From Vermamoeba vermiformis (Eukaryota; Tubulinea; Echinamoebida), in contig JBEWZL010000126.1 of assembly GCA_045837725.1 (NCBI GenBank), positions 248,001 to 312,000 on the forward strand: a stretch of 64,000 bases of DNA, written 5' to 3'. Positions within the stretch are counted from its first letter, which is position 1. Each line of letters opens with the position of its first letter. Shown here one piece after another: positions 24,815 to 35,810 of the stretch. The position numbers were made by a program, and so were the translations under genes. A model generated the notes under the pieces. It worked only from the letters and a program-made list of their open reading frames with translations, was not told the origin of the DNA and ran no database searches.

Positions 24815-26131
24815 TTACAATTCGAGTTTGAATTTGATCTCGGTAACGCTCCAATTATAAAATTTGACGAAGTATCCGACCGATGACATTTTTTCGATAT
24901 ATTTTCGTAGTTGATTTGATTGCAGGTTCCAATCAATTCTAAGAAATTCTTTGCTATTAAACCACCTAATTTGATCTTCTATCGTTGCATTGGCTCGATC
25001 ATGCGGCGTTTTTGTTTCGCTGATCTCTTTCGCGGGCTTTTTTTTATACCAAAATTCATATCTAATGGAGTAAATAATTAATATTGATAATAATATAATC
25101 ATTAATATTACTAAGTACCCTAATGTCGAAAAGTCTTTGATAATTTGCTCGCTGAAAAATCCTTTTTTCTTTTTAGTCCAATACCAACTGCCGATAAATT
25201 CACAGAACGCGCTGTTCATTAACGAATTTTCAACTGACGCCCAATAAGGATTCTTATTCGTATGTGTCGATGAAATCAATTCTTTGGCCTTTGTAATAAT
25301 TTCATCATCGTTATCGTCCTTTGAAAATTTGGCTTTTCTGTCAATCTTTTTGATGATTTTTTTCGCTTCATCGACTAATTTATTGCCAATATTAATAAAT
25401 TAAGCCATAATTATATTTATTTTAACGTACCGTCTAATTTATCTTCGGTGTCAATCCACTTGTTGATTATTTTTCGTTTAGACGAATAAATAAATATTCC
25501 CATAGGGCAACATAATACGTCGAAAAGTAATCGTCCATTAATATTCGATAAATAGCCTAAAAGGAAAAATTACTTAGAGCCGCATCCAATTTCAAAAGTG
25601 AATTAGCTAATTTACCTGTATTAGCAACATGATCTTGCACCACGCCTATCATATCCTCATTTGATATTAAATTCGGGTAATTTTGAGGCCATCCATTGTC
25701 ATCACATTCGACTGGATGCGTATGATAAGTGAACGGAACGTCATCATTAACATAACAAACGGTGTATCCATTCTTAGGCACTTTATCATGCGATATAACT
25801 GATTCTGATTGAGCCTTAGTGTTATTATCGACAAATAACGCAACTGTTTTGTGCTTTTCAGAAGTGACGATCGTTTTCGTGCAGAAAATCCCGCCTAATT
25901 TTTTAAATTAATATTAATAAATCAAATAGTGATATTATTGAATATAAAATGTTTATACTTATTAGAATATTAATTAAGTAATTTTTGGCGTTTTAACTAA
26001 CCGATTTCTTGTTGGATCTTCATTGATTCGGACCAAATGTCACGCAAGTCTTTGATTGTTTGAGCTGGTATTACAAATTGCGCATTTTCTAACATATCTA
26101 GAACATCATCTTTGCTAACTGTGGTGTTCAT
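24815..26131 (-). CDS. JAMM-like protein with a C-terminal membrane helix
   Basis: Four exons on the minus strand join in frame (introns near 25888-26000, 25560-25620 and 25380-25435), starting MNTTVSKDDVLDMLENAQFV at 26131. The central part reads GGIFCTKTIVTSEKHKT, then FTYHTHPVECDDNGWPQNYP followed by SNEDMIGVV and LLFDVLCCPMGIFIYSSKR. The H-T-H-P with a downstream S-x-x-D spacing resembles the zinc site of JAMM/MPN-fold peptidases, and the order HTHP...S..D...GIF.YS recalls uncharacterised JAMM-like proteins of protists and large DNA viruses. The catalytic glutamate is not certain. A lysine-rich linker and one transmembrane helix (LGYLVILMIILLSILIIYSI) follow, with an about 80-residue tail. 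It may be a membrane-tethered deubiquitinase-like protein; a structure prediction would decide. Confidence 0.55.
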
Positions 26132-26215
26132 TTGCGACGCTGAGTTAAATTAAATTGTAGCCCAGTTTTTCTCCTCACTTTGACTTAAATTCATTATGCT
26201 AATATAGTTGTTTAG

Positions 26216-26419
26216 GTGAGGGTTTAGGCTCTCGCATGCTTAGTGAGATTATTTCTAAGGCAGATCGAGACAACTTACCAGCAACCCGTCTTGCTTGAAG
26301 CTTCCAGCGAAAGAAACAAAAAGTTATACAATCGATTTGGATTTCAAGAATTAGGAGCTGTAAGTGCACTCGATCCAACAGTCAAATTTACCTTGATGCT
26401 GCGACCCGTGCCAAAATAA
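26216..26419 (+). pseudogene. GNAT acetyltransferase relic (last exon only)
   Basis: This stretch matches only the third exon of the intact GNAT gene just downstream. A retained splice acceptor (TTGTTTAG) precedes it. It reads GLGSRMLSEIISKADRDNLP, then an insertion of about seven bases near 26281-26287 breaks the frame, and the continuation PVLLEASSERNKKLYNRFGF and FTLMLRPVPK ends at a TAA. The first two exons are not found upstream. It lies about 60 bp before the intact copy, so it is probably the remains of a tandem duplicate. Confidence 0.8.
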
Positions 26420-26478
26420 ATGTGACAAAATCGAAGTAAATTTCTTCTTCGTGTGGATCTCATTATTTTATTACCACA

Positions 26479-27273
26479 ATGCGTAAGATACAAACATCGG
26501 AGGATAGGAAAAAGGCCGTTAATATTTTAACAGCTGCGTTTACTGGGGATTCGATTACGGAGTACATCCTTCCCAGCGAATCCGGCAAAAGAGCTTTCTT
26601 TTCTATCATCACCAATTTTTTCACGAAGCATACATATTTATATGAAGACAAAGCAGCTGCAGTTTGGTTTAAAAAAGGAGAAGCGAATAAATCGAGCATT
26701 TGGCAATATTTCAGGTCACCAATCAGCACGCTGAAAATGTTTTATGAATCTGGACGAAGAGGCAAAAATTTTGGAGAGGTTAGTATCAATAAAAGATTAT
26801 TATTGTAATTACGGATTATTTTGGGAGCACATTAAGTAGTCGGCCGTAATCATTGCTTTTTGGCTAATTATGGTCATTAATGGTTACATTAATAGGCTCT
26901 CGAACGTGTAGAACAATCTCAGCAAAGAAAATTATCTGGCATATCTCAATTTTACTACATCTACTTTTTAGCGGTCGATCCCCGCTACCAAGGTACGATT
27001 TCGGCATTTAACGCCTTATTAAGTTAATAATCTGACTAAGTATACTAATGAAATTAAATAGGACAAAGTTTGGGCTCAAGAATGTTAAATGAAATCACTT
27101 CAAAAGCGGATCGCGAAAATTTACCGGTCCTTCTGGAAGCTTCAAACGAAGGAAGCCGCAATTTATATTTGAAACATGGTTTTGAAGAATTCGATCGGGT
27201 TTATATGCCCGACAATCAAGATGTAAAGTTCATGATGATGATCCGAAATCCAAAAGCAACAACCAAAAACTAA
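26479..27273 (+). CDS. GNAT-family N-acetyltransferase
   Basis: Three exons (26479-26778, 26896-26992, 27062-27273) give 202 residues. The N-terminal half (MRKIQTSEDRKKAVNILTAA, KAAAVWFKKGEANKSSIWQY) is family-specific. The GNAT core follows: FYYIYFLAVDPRYQGQSLGS is beta4 plus the acetyl-CoA pyrophosphate loop, and PVLLEASNEGSRNLYLKHGF is beta5/alpha4 ending in the typical Y...GF. The substrate cannot be read from the sequence. It is the only undamaged member of the three copies in this window (16981-17757 and 26216-26419 are the others). It shares its intron positions with the 16981 copy, so the copies come from DNA duplication. Confidence 0.85.
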
Positions 27274-27637
27274 TAAACTAGGTAATTGAACGATAGATAC
27301 GGTTAAAATATATTATCTAAAGCATACCAAACGTGCCATATTAACTAATCTAATTAGAAATAAGATTTCAAAAACTGCTCTTTTTGCGGTGTCGATTTGG
27401 TGCACTTGTAGCAGCGCAACATAGCAAGTAAGCGGTCTGCCAAGCTACAAGAACAGCTACAACGGCGGCTACTTTCTATAGGTCGAGTGTTGCCTGGAGG
27501 AACGTTCGTCGTGCTGAGATTTGGGGTGCGTATCTGTTGTTTCAACCGGGTTCCTTTCGATCCTATTTTGTTCGCTCGTAACTCGGTCTGATTATTGTGA
27601 CTAAATCTACGAATCATTGAACAATATGATAATGCTT

Positions 27638-28869
27638 TTATTCCTCAATTTCTATCATATCGACAGAGGCTTTTTCGTTCAGTTTGTCGTAACTGTAGCT
27701 GGGAACAGACGGTTTTGCGCACTTGTATCGGAACAACAAAATGAATAGCAGCACTAACGGAGCTACGATTGCAATGGCAATGGCAACGTACAGCCACGGA
27801 CTCATTTTGAAGCCATCTGGAGTATTTTCATTGTCACTTTGTTGATGCGGAATGTTGGATGCGAAGGGTCCTTGTTCATTACTGCTTGGTTGACGCGGAA
27901 CGTTGTATGTTATGGGTTCCTTTTCATTGCCACTTGGTTGACTAGGAACATCGGATGCGATAGGTTCTTGTTCATTGCCACTTGGTTGACGCGGAGCATC
28001 GGGTCCGAACGGTCCATGTGTATTATCACTTGGCGGACTAGGAATGTCGGGTGTGACGGGTTCTTGGGTCGTAAAACAAGGCCGGCAGTCCGTACTGTTC
28101 GTGTACATTGAAGTCATCTCTTGACACTTGGCATCATCGAAGCAAAATAGGCAACAATCGTAGCAAAAAGGTTTGACGTAGGGTACTGGTGCATTCGGAT
28201 CTGCTAGGGTGACATTGCAATCTCCGTGGGTTTTGCAAGGGGCGAGAGCGACACAAGGTTGGGTGAGCGGAAGGTATGGAAAATAGAACCCAGTTCCATC
28301 ACAAAATTGCGATACATTGACGTTTTGCTTAGGGCACATACCTTGCCAAGCGCTGTACATACCAGGTTGGCAATAGAGTGAAGAAGAGACGTTCGAGGCA
28401 ACATTGAATATCGCACAAACCTTTTTCGGAAAGTTTGCTCTGTGCCCTTCGCAAAATTCATCGTCTATTTCAAGCATGGCACAAGCACCTTCGCGTACTG
28501 TTTGAGCAAGGCATGTGGCAGTGAATAATAGAAGAGCTATAGCAATTAAAGCCACCGTTCGGGTTGCACGATCTGAAACAGGTTGGTTATTACATTGGAG
28601 ATACTAGGTAAGTACTGAATTAATAATTTTATTCGAATACCACTACCTATTAATTAATCATAATAATATTATTTTCGGGTACACCCGTAATTTTAATTAA
28701 TTTAGAATGCTCATTAATGCATTTATTAATTTTAGCAAGCATGATTAAACGACAAAAAGGATATCTCTAGTGAAATACTTTAGTAATAATCATTTACAGT
28801 GTTTTTGCGATCCTCGTTTGGGATTCAGTCGTCTCGTTTGAGAAAACAAATATCAGACGTACCTGGCAT
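27638..28869 (-). CDS. Type I membrane protein, Cys-rich ectodomain with proline-rich repeats
   Basis: I join a seven-base first exon (28863-28869, ATGCCAG) to the main exon (28572-27638) across a 290-nt GT-AG intron, giving 313 residues in frame and a good signal peptide (MPDRATRTVALIAIALLLFT). The ectodomain has about 18 cysteines in the first 150 residues without a pattern I know. Then come about four degenerate repeats of 15-18 residues (EPIASDVPSQPSGNE, EPITYNVPRQPSSNE, GPFASNIPHQQSDNE), rich in Pro, Ser and Asn, forming a stalk. One transmembrane helix (LYVAIAIAIVAPLVLLFILL) is followed by a tail of about 35 residues ending SVDMIEIEE. It is probably a cell-surface receptor or adhesin. 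If the tiny first exon is wrong, translation must begin in another upstream exon. Confidence 0.7.
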
Positions 28870-29174
28870 TAAATTATTTAAAAAGGAGAAGTAATGCAAG
28901 TGTTGTGGTGATGGGAGCGTATTCTTTCGTAAAAATTCCAGGTTCAAAGCGTTGCGCCAAGTCCAGTGCTGTCATTCGTCGTCACTTTCAACGCGGAAAA
29001 ACTTGGCGGTTCATAAACATTTATCACAAAGCAAAAAATTGATTCCTAATCATTCCATGCTTTCCAGAATAAATTATTTAAACTACGTGTCTTTAATTAC
29101 AAGCTAACAAATAAATAAGATTTTTACAAATTGGATTGGTGTGTTTAGTGTATTCGTCTATTCGCGATGAATAT
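28870..29174. other. Intergenic region, no gene seen
   Basis: About 300 bp upstream of the proline-repeat membrane protein and downstream of the LRR protein gene, both on the minus strand. It should hold the promoter of the former and the 3' end of the latter. No motif stands out. Confidence 0.4.
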
Positions 29175-31471
29175 TTACAGCACGAACGGCAACAAAACCA
29201 TTGCAATTGCAGCGGCAACGGCCACGCTAGTGGATTGGCCTTCAGCACCATTAAAGCTTCGGTTGATGGTCGGAGTGTCGTAGATCGGGGAAACAGGGAC
29301 TGGATCCGGAATAGGAGCTGCGATAGGAGTATCGTATGACGTTGGTGCTCTTGGCGGGACTTGAGGAGGCGCAGTAAATCCTAAAATGGAAATTTAATAA
29401 AATTGATAAAATTTTTCAAACGCAGATCCAGCGTTGAATACTTACTGCAAGTAAGTTCACCATCGCAAACGCTAGAGACGAGTGATTGACAGCATTCTAA
29501 TTTAGTATAAGCAATACCACAAGACTCTAAGTAGATCGCGTTCTTGAAGTTCGTGGGAATGCAGCCGTAGATGTCCTTGTTGTTACCGACCATACTAAGC
29601 GATTATAATATTAGTACTCAATCATAAAGAGATCATAGTTATTAAGTGTCGAGTAGAATTGGTTTGGTTGGTTTTTCAGACGTGGATTTGAAACCTCGAG
29701 ACTTACAATACGGTGAGCGAAGTAGCAGGCAAAGCGTTGAAAAATGCTTCAGGAATACCACCAGTCAATTGATTGCTGGAGACGTCGAATTGAGTCATGC
29801 TGCCGAACGTAGTCCAAGTGACGGGGATGGTGCCAGTCAATTGGTTGTTGGCGCCGTTGAGGATGCGAAGAGTAGTGGCGACTTTCAATGACTCGGGCAA
29901 TTCACCGCTAATTTTGTTTCCGAAGAAAATGCTGATGAAAATAATTAAATTAATATTTTTCAATTTCCGGAGAACACATCCGTTTGACTCGATGTTAAAA
30001 GAAGAGACTTATCGTGTAATTATATCGGCCTTAGTATTACTTACAATTCTTGCAAGGCAGGAGTGCTCCATTGTTGAGGCAAAGAGCCTGTAAGAGCGTT
30101 CTTTGACAAGTAAATGAACTCAGCCGTAGGAACGGTAGCAATAATGTCGGGAATGGTGCCGCTGAACGTGTTATCGTGGAGGTCCCTAATAACATCGTGT
30201 AATTAGTATTTGGTTCGAAAAGATTGATTTGTACAGCTCGGATGTACTTACATAATAACGAGATTTCGGCTAGTGAACCAAGTAGAGTTGATTGAGCCAC
30301 TAAATTTGTTCTCACGCAAGGAGAGGACTTGCAAATTGTTGAGATTGGCGCCAAAATTATCGGGCAAAGACTCGAATTGATTGGTACCAATAATGCTGAA
30401 ATATTAAAAATATTAGAGCGGCTCGATTACGACTAAAATAGACCAGAAATATTATAGAAGGTACACTATATAGTATAATATAGATATTTGAGCGAATTTT
30501 TGGTCACTTACAATGAGCGGAGGTTGTTCAAGTTGTTCACTGAAGTAGGAATGGTTCCAGTAAACTTATTCAAGCGCAATACGAGCTCTTGCAATAGAGG
30601 CAATGCACCAATACTGTCGGGCACGGTACCAGTCATTTGGTTGTTTTCGACATTGAAGACCAAAAGCTTGTTGCAAGATCCGATCGTGTCTGGAATGGTT
30701 CCGTCCAATTTATTAGCTCGCAAGTTACTATAAAACCAATACGTTAGCACATTCAATCGATTCAGAGATTTGATAGTCCACAAGCACGATCCGCAACGGG
30801 ATCCGAAACAACCGATGGAAATTTCGCCGAAAAGAATTCTTAAAAGTGATTTGAGAATCTTCGTGCCGCTTTGGTTGATCCCAAATATGATATTATGCTC
30901 GTAGAATGTTTACTTACAGGTTCTTCAAGGTATAGACAGCAGAGATTTCGGTTGGGATCCCGCCAGTAAAAGCATTCTCGTCAGCGATGCTATTATTCCG
31001 AAAAAAATCAGTAAATTGCTACAATAGGAATAGAATTATATTCTCGTTGCGTGGAGACTTACAAATCTTCAAGGAAAAACATTCCACCAATAGTAGTAGG
31101 GATCGTACCAGCAATGCCAAACTTGGACAGCTTCCTTTATTGAGAAATTCCTTAACGTTAGTACTAATGCTATAAAAAATACTATTAAAGTAAGATTATA
31201 CGCGTCGAGTTACGCTGGTTATCAAGGTCGAAGTTTCGAGCAAATGAATCAAATTAAAGCGAACTTACAAAGCTACGATGTGATCATTGTTGCAATCCAA
31301 GCCAGCCCAGCTAGTACAAGCTGTATCGACAGTAGTAGAGGTCCAATTCTGGGGTATGTTGCTGAGCTTGAGAAGATCTTTCAAGAAGTCCTTCTCGGAT
31401 TCGAGCAGAGCAGTAGAAACAGCGAAGTAAGCTGCGAATATAAGTAAAGTTGAAAGGGTAGATCTCTTCAT
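29175..31471 (-). CDS. Secreted or GPI-anchored leucine-rich-repeat protein
   Basis: The start at 31471 opens with a signal peptide (MKRSTLSTLLIFAAYFAVST) and an LRR N-cap with paired cysteines (CTSWAGLDCNNDHIVAL). About ten plant-type repeats of the form L..N.LTGTIP..I..L..L follow, for example LDGTIPDTIGSCNKLLVFNV and NKFTGTIPTSVNNLNNLRSL. A C-cap with cysteines (CGIAYTKLECCQSL) and a proline-rich stretch lead to a C-terminal hydrophobic tail (STSVAVAAAIAMVLLPFVL) with small residues before it, as expected for a GPI signal. Ten exons; eight of the nine introns are phase 2 and cut the same leucine codon at the end of an LRR unit (reported as a finding). It is likely a cell-surface recognition protein; its ligand is unknown. 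Confidence 0.85.
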
Positions 31472-31794
31472 GGTTTAGAGTTGATTGGAATCGCAACAGC
31501 AGAGAATTGTAGTTGGATTTAGTCTCGCGTGGATGTGTTCGATTCTACGAGTAATTTGAAAATAACGTATGTGCAAGACCTAAAACCAGTTTTAAAGCCA
31601 AGAGTTTTTCGTTATTTTGCTTTTTTGAAAAGATCATCGAACTAATTAGAGTGATTTTTCGTGTGGTTAAGTTATGGATTTCGAAAATAATTCGTTTTGC
31701 TAACTTCAAACGATCTAAAAATTGCCCAGCAATTCAGTTAATTTGAGGACAGCAAATTGGGGTGGAATAAATATCTTCTAGCTTTGTAAATGCG

Positions 31795-32010
31795 TGATAA
31801 TTAATTTTTAAATCCGTTATAAACTTCGTATTATTCAACCAGCGTTTGCACGTGCTTGAAACCCTATCATAATATTAATAAATATTATTGCACGTTATGA
31901 GAAAATGTTTCGTACCTCAGATCCATTCGTCAGGCTCACAGAAGGTTCAAGATAAGCAGATTCAGCTCTGTTGGCAGTTGCTCGAACAAGAAGCGTGGTG
32001 ATTCTTCCAT
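31795..32010 (-). pseudogene. F-box gene relic (first two exons)
   Basis: On the minus strand ATG at 32010 reads MEESPRFLFEQLPTELNLLI, matching the start of the intact F-box/LRR gene just downstream (MDTKSDYFLFEQLPAEINSI). After an extra base the match continues as EPDEWI, then a GTACGA donor, an intron, and VSSTCKRWLNNTKFITDLKI (compare VSRTCKRWLNTTKFITDLKL). It then fades out. The LRR part is absent. This is a truncated duplicate with a frameshift. Confidence 0.75.
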
Positions 32011-32436
32011 TGCTAAGTAATGATACAACGTTATAGACTTGTCTTTCAAATTGCTTTCATTGTTTTGTGTGGCCACAAACAAAAACACGAAACAAAATTT
32101 TTTTTTTTTTTTTACAGCTTATTTACAGTACCACAAGACGTAACCAGACGCACTAATTCTTCTTTTTATAGCCGTAGCTTCTGGAGGTTTTCTGATCGAT
32201 TGATGGAAGAAATTTATTCGTCAGCATCTCACACGGAGACAACGAGCAGATCTTGCATCAAATGAAGATTTGCAAACGCTGATAATGAACTAGATCTATC
32301 ATATCTTACAGCTTTAGAGCATTGTTATGTGGTAAAAGGCCTCCTTCTTTTACGACAAGCACGGCTTGCGTCGTTAACCTGGATTGCCTCTTGTCACGTA
32401 ACGATGCTGCTAGACCCAAGGTTAATTACCGCTCGT
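32011..32436. other. Intergenic region with a T-rich run
   Basis: No gene supported. Contains an uninterrupted T tract of about 17 bases near 32098-32114. It lies between the F-box relic and the 3' end of the intact F-box/LRR gene. Confidence 0.4.
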
Positions 32437-33683
32437 TCAGTTATATGAATTTGTTATAACTGATAGTGTATTAATTCCGTTCAATTTTTGTTGCTGCAAT
32501 CGCAATTCCGCACTGGCATCGATTTTTAACGTTTTGAGGCTTGTAAAATATCGTTGAATAAGATCTGCCAAGTCTATTTGTGTCTTATTTGATGCACCAT
32601 AAAGGACTTGTACATATGAAATATCCAAATAGGTCATTTTTGAAAGTTTTGTCAGATGTCGCAAACCGTTCAACGGATCTTGGTTTCCAACCACCATTTC
32701 GCCCTCATCTGAGTCTTCCATCGTCATTTCATCTTCTGGAATTATTTTTTGTAATCCATTTAGTGCCAATACCTCTAAATTTGTCAAATCCGCGAAGTGT
32801 TTGAATTCATCGTCTGTTATGTAAGCGTGTGGCATCTCTAATTTCGTTAATTGTGTCATTCTGCCAATATATTTAAATTTGATATAGGTGTTGGTAGCGT
32901 AATCTATTTGTAAAGACTTCAACTTGACCAACGCCGAATAAAAAATTTTGCTCGGGATCTTTTTCCAAGTAGCGTGTGCAACGGTAAACTCTAATCTTTC
33001 TAAATTAACCAATCGTTTTAAAAGCTCTGCGAATGGTTTGCCATCCTCAGGCGAATCGTTCAAACGTAACGATTTAAGTTGCGTAAGAGATCCATAACTC
33101 TGGTATAGATGAGATGCATTAATGTATTCTAGAGACCTAAGGCTAGTACACTTCTCAAGGAAGTCTATAATAAGCATAAATAGGTTAGAATCGCTTTGGA
33201 AATTGGTGAGCTGATCCAGATACGAAAATTAAGGTTTGCCACCAATAATTTGATAGTACATTGCTTATAATTATGGCACTTATAACTTACCGTTAATTAA
33301 TGCGCAAGATTGAGGCAGATCTGGTGTTAGTTCCAAGGATCGAAGACTTTCAGGGTTGAATCTTTTCAAATACGCGGCGATGCCAGTTAGATTCAACGGA
33401 GCAGGTTTAAAGCTACGCTTATTGGCCCTGGGATTGTAATCAGCAACTAACAATGGCCTTCGTGTAAATTCTAATTTTAAATCCGTAATAAATTTGGTGG
33501 TATTCAACCAACGCTTGCAAGTTCGTGAGACCCTAAAATTTTTATTAATTGTTATTCATTTTCCTAATTTTCTACGTTGGCTTACTTGATCCATTGGTCC
33601 GGGTCAGGAATCAAGCCGAAAATAATTGAATTTATTTCGGCTGGTAGTTGCTCGAACAAAAAATAATCCGATTTAGTATCCAT
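32437..33683 (-). CDS. F-box/LRR protein
   Basis: Three exons (33683-33586, 33532-33291, 33164-32437) join in frame to 355 residues. The N-terminus has the F-box pattern: FLFEQLPAEINSIIFGLIPD, then WIKVSRTCKRWLNTTKFI with the conserved L-P, C and W positions. The rest consists of irregular leucine-rich repeats (LTQLKSLRLND, LVNLERLEFTV, LTKLEMPHAYITDDEFKHFA, LTNLEVLALNGL). F-box/LRR proteins act as substrate receptors of SCF ubiquitin ligases; the target here is unknown. An acidic insertion (EDEMTMEDSDEGE) interrupts the repeats. A broken duplicate of the first two exons is at 31795-32010. Confidence 0.8.
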
Positions 33684-33948
33684 GATAATAGTAGTGTTGT
33701 ATTTAGCGCAGTTGAAAAAACACTCATTGAGTAACGGTCCAAACCTCGTGCCTGATAAATATTATTTTAATTTTACACCAAATGAAACAACCTCACTTGA
33801 CCAACCAACATATCATCAAATGGTAATAGTGTAGTTTCAGACGTCGATGGAACCCGATCGCGCCAGCTGTCAAACATCACTCAGCAGTGGTTATTAATTA
33901 CGCGGCCGTTGGTACCACTTTTCAATGCTTATTTTTTAACATCATACC

Positions 33949-35689
33949 ATGCAACAGTATATTGTGATATTTCTTTGCTTGTTTGGCCTTCACAGAGCAG
34001 CCTCGTCGTTTGAGCCAATCTGGGTTTCTCCGCCAAACCCCAACATTGACGAAAGCGGTAAGTAAAACGATAAGTTTACTTGTGTGGATAATTTTATTGG
34101 TATTTTACAATCGTTGGTTGATTTAAGTGTTGGCAGACAAGCACAAATCTGCCGAAAACAAAAAATAATGTTATTATTTCACAATAATGTTATTAATTAT
34201 TTGATTCTCAGTCGCAATTATGGAGAGCTACATCGTAGAGAGAGGTACTTGGGCTACTCTAGAGGTCGGAGTCGGTTCTCGTGGGAATGGACCTCTAGCG
34301 GCAATGGATTCGAAGGGCATTTTGTGGCTCATGTTTGGCTCTGCATATCGCAATGGCACTATGAATCTATTCAACGTATGGAATTACAACCCCAAAGCGG
34401 ATCAGTATCGTTACGTTTGGGGAAACAATGAAACTGCCAGATCAGATCCACGCGACCCTGGTGCACTTCGAGTACCTTCTTCATCAAATCATCCTGGTGG
34501 GATAGACTATGGAGGCATAACTATCGACAAGAACGATAATATTTGGATCACTTCGTCGAACTACGAAGGAGAATTGTGGATGTTCAACACCACATCCATG
34601 ACGTTTGTCCGAATGCACGGGCTCGATTCCGAGACGTCACAGCCTAGTGTTGGCGCTACACCTGGTCAGCCCGGAGAGGACGTGTGGCCTGGATATATTG
34701 AAGGTCAATGCATGGTCACTGACACGAAGAACAACCTCTGGATCTTGTCCGGTTACATCGTCAATGAATTCACGAGCGGCGTTTGGCACTTCAACACGAC
34801 ATCGTTTTTATGGACATTCGTTCATGGAAACATTGAAAACCCTGGCCTAGGCAACAATGCAACGTACTTTGGTGGCACGTGGATGTCGGGCTGCTTCATC
34901 GATGCGAACGACAAAGTCTGGCTGTACGGTGGATGGGGACCTAATGAGTCCGCTTACGACGACTATGGCAGCATTTGGACGTTTGATACACGCACCAAGA
35001 GAGTGTGGGAGCTCGAGTGGGGTCCTGATACTTACATGGCTCGTCCTCGATCCGTGTCATCCGACTATCATCCTGACAATCATCCTGGTGCTGGTGAAGG
35101 CATGGTGTTTGTTGATCGATTGGACGGCACTCTGATGCTTGCTGCTACTGCCTCCTACGACACCAGTGGGGACTGGGGCCGAAGTGACCAAGTGTGGCTG
35201 TACAACAAGAGCTTGAAGCAGTGGAAGCTCGTGCACGGTGACATTAACGCTGTTGAGGCCAGTCTTACAAACGAGTTTGTGAACTATCGTCAACCCGGCT
35301 CTCGCTATCCTGGTTCGGTTTATCCTGCTCGGTCAAATGGCATTAACTTCAACGGTGATATTTATGTCATTGGTGGTGGACCTAATTACTTCCTTCCAAA
35401 ACCTAATGCTCGTAATGACATCTGGCTCATTCCCAACGATCAGTGCTCTTCACCAACTGCCAACAAGTGCGATGCCAACGCTGATTGCATCGAAGCGATG
35501 ATTGGGTACTCGTGTGTGTGCAAACAAGGCTATATTGGTGATGGATTCATGTGCGATGTTCGTGCTACGCCAATAGCTCCAAGAACACCAGCGGCAACGC
35601 CTATTAAGAAATCAGTCAGCAGCGGTGCATCCACCGTTATTCCTTCAGTTTTTTTTATTTTGCTCGTTGTTGCCAATATTTGTATATAA
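33949..35689 (+). CDS. Kelch-like propeller plus EGF surface protein, copy 1
   Basis: Two exons (33949-34057, 34212-35689), 528 residues. Signal peptide MQQYIVIFLCLFGLHRAASS; then a propeller built from W-rich units (GILWLMFGSAYRNGT, NDNIWITSSNYEGELWMFNT, NNLWILSGYIVN, DKVWLYGGWGP, DQVWLYNKSLKQWKLVHGD) of the kelch/galactose-oxidase type. A calcium-binding EGF module follows (CDANADCIEAMIGYSCVCKQ, then GYIGDGFMC), and a threonine/proline spacer with a hydrophobic C-terminus (VIPSVFFILLVVANICI) suggests a GPI anchor. N-glycosylation sites (NTT, NAT) are frequent. It is probably an extracellular lectin-like or adhesion protein. Copy 2 follows in tandem. Confidence 0.85.
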
Positions 35690-35810
35690 TATTGCTAGTA
35701 AGTGTATATAAATAGCCTTTTTTAGTCTTGGCATAATCTAAGTTCAACCGAAAAACGGGTTTCAACAACGGTTAAAAATTAAATTACTTTATAAATTCAA
35801 AGCATCGACC

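Noticed and set aside
27354-27617. Minus-strand open stretch of 87 codons next to the proline-repeat protein
   Set aside because: Composition is unlike the neighbouring genes, it has no motif, and it lies in the expected 3' region between two genes.
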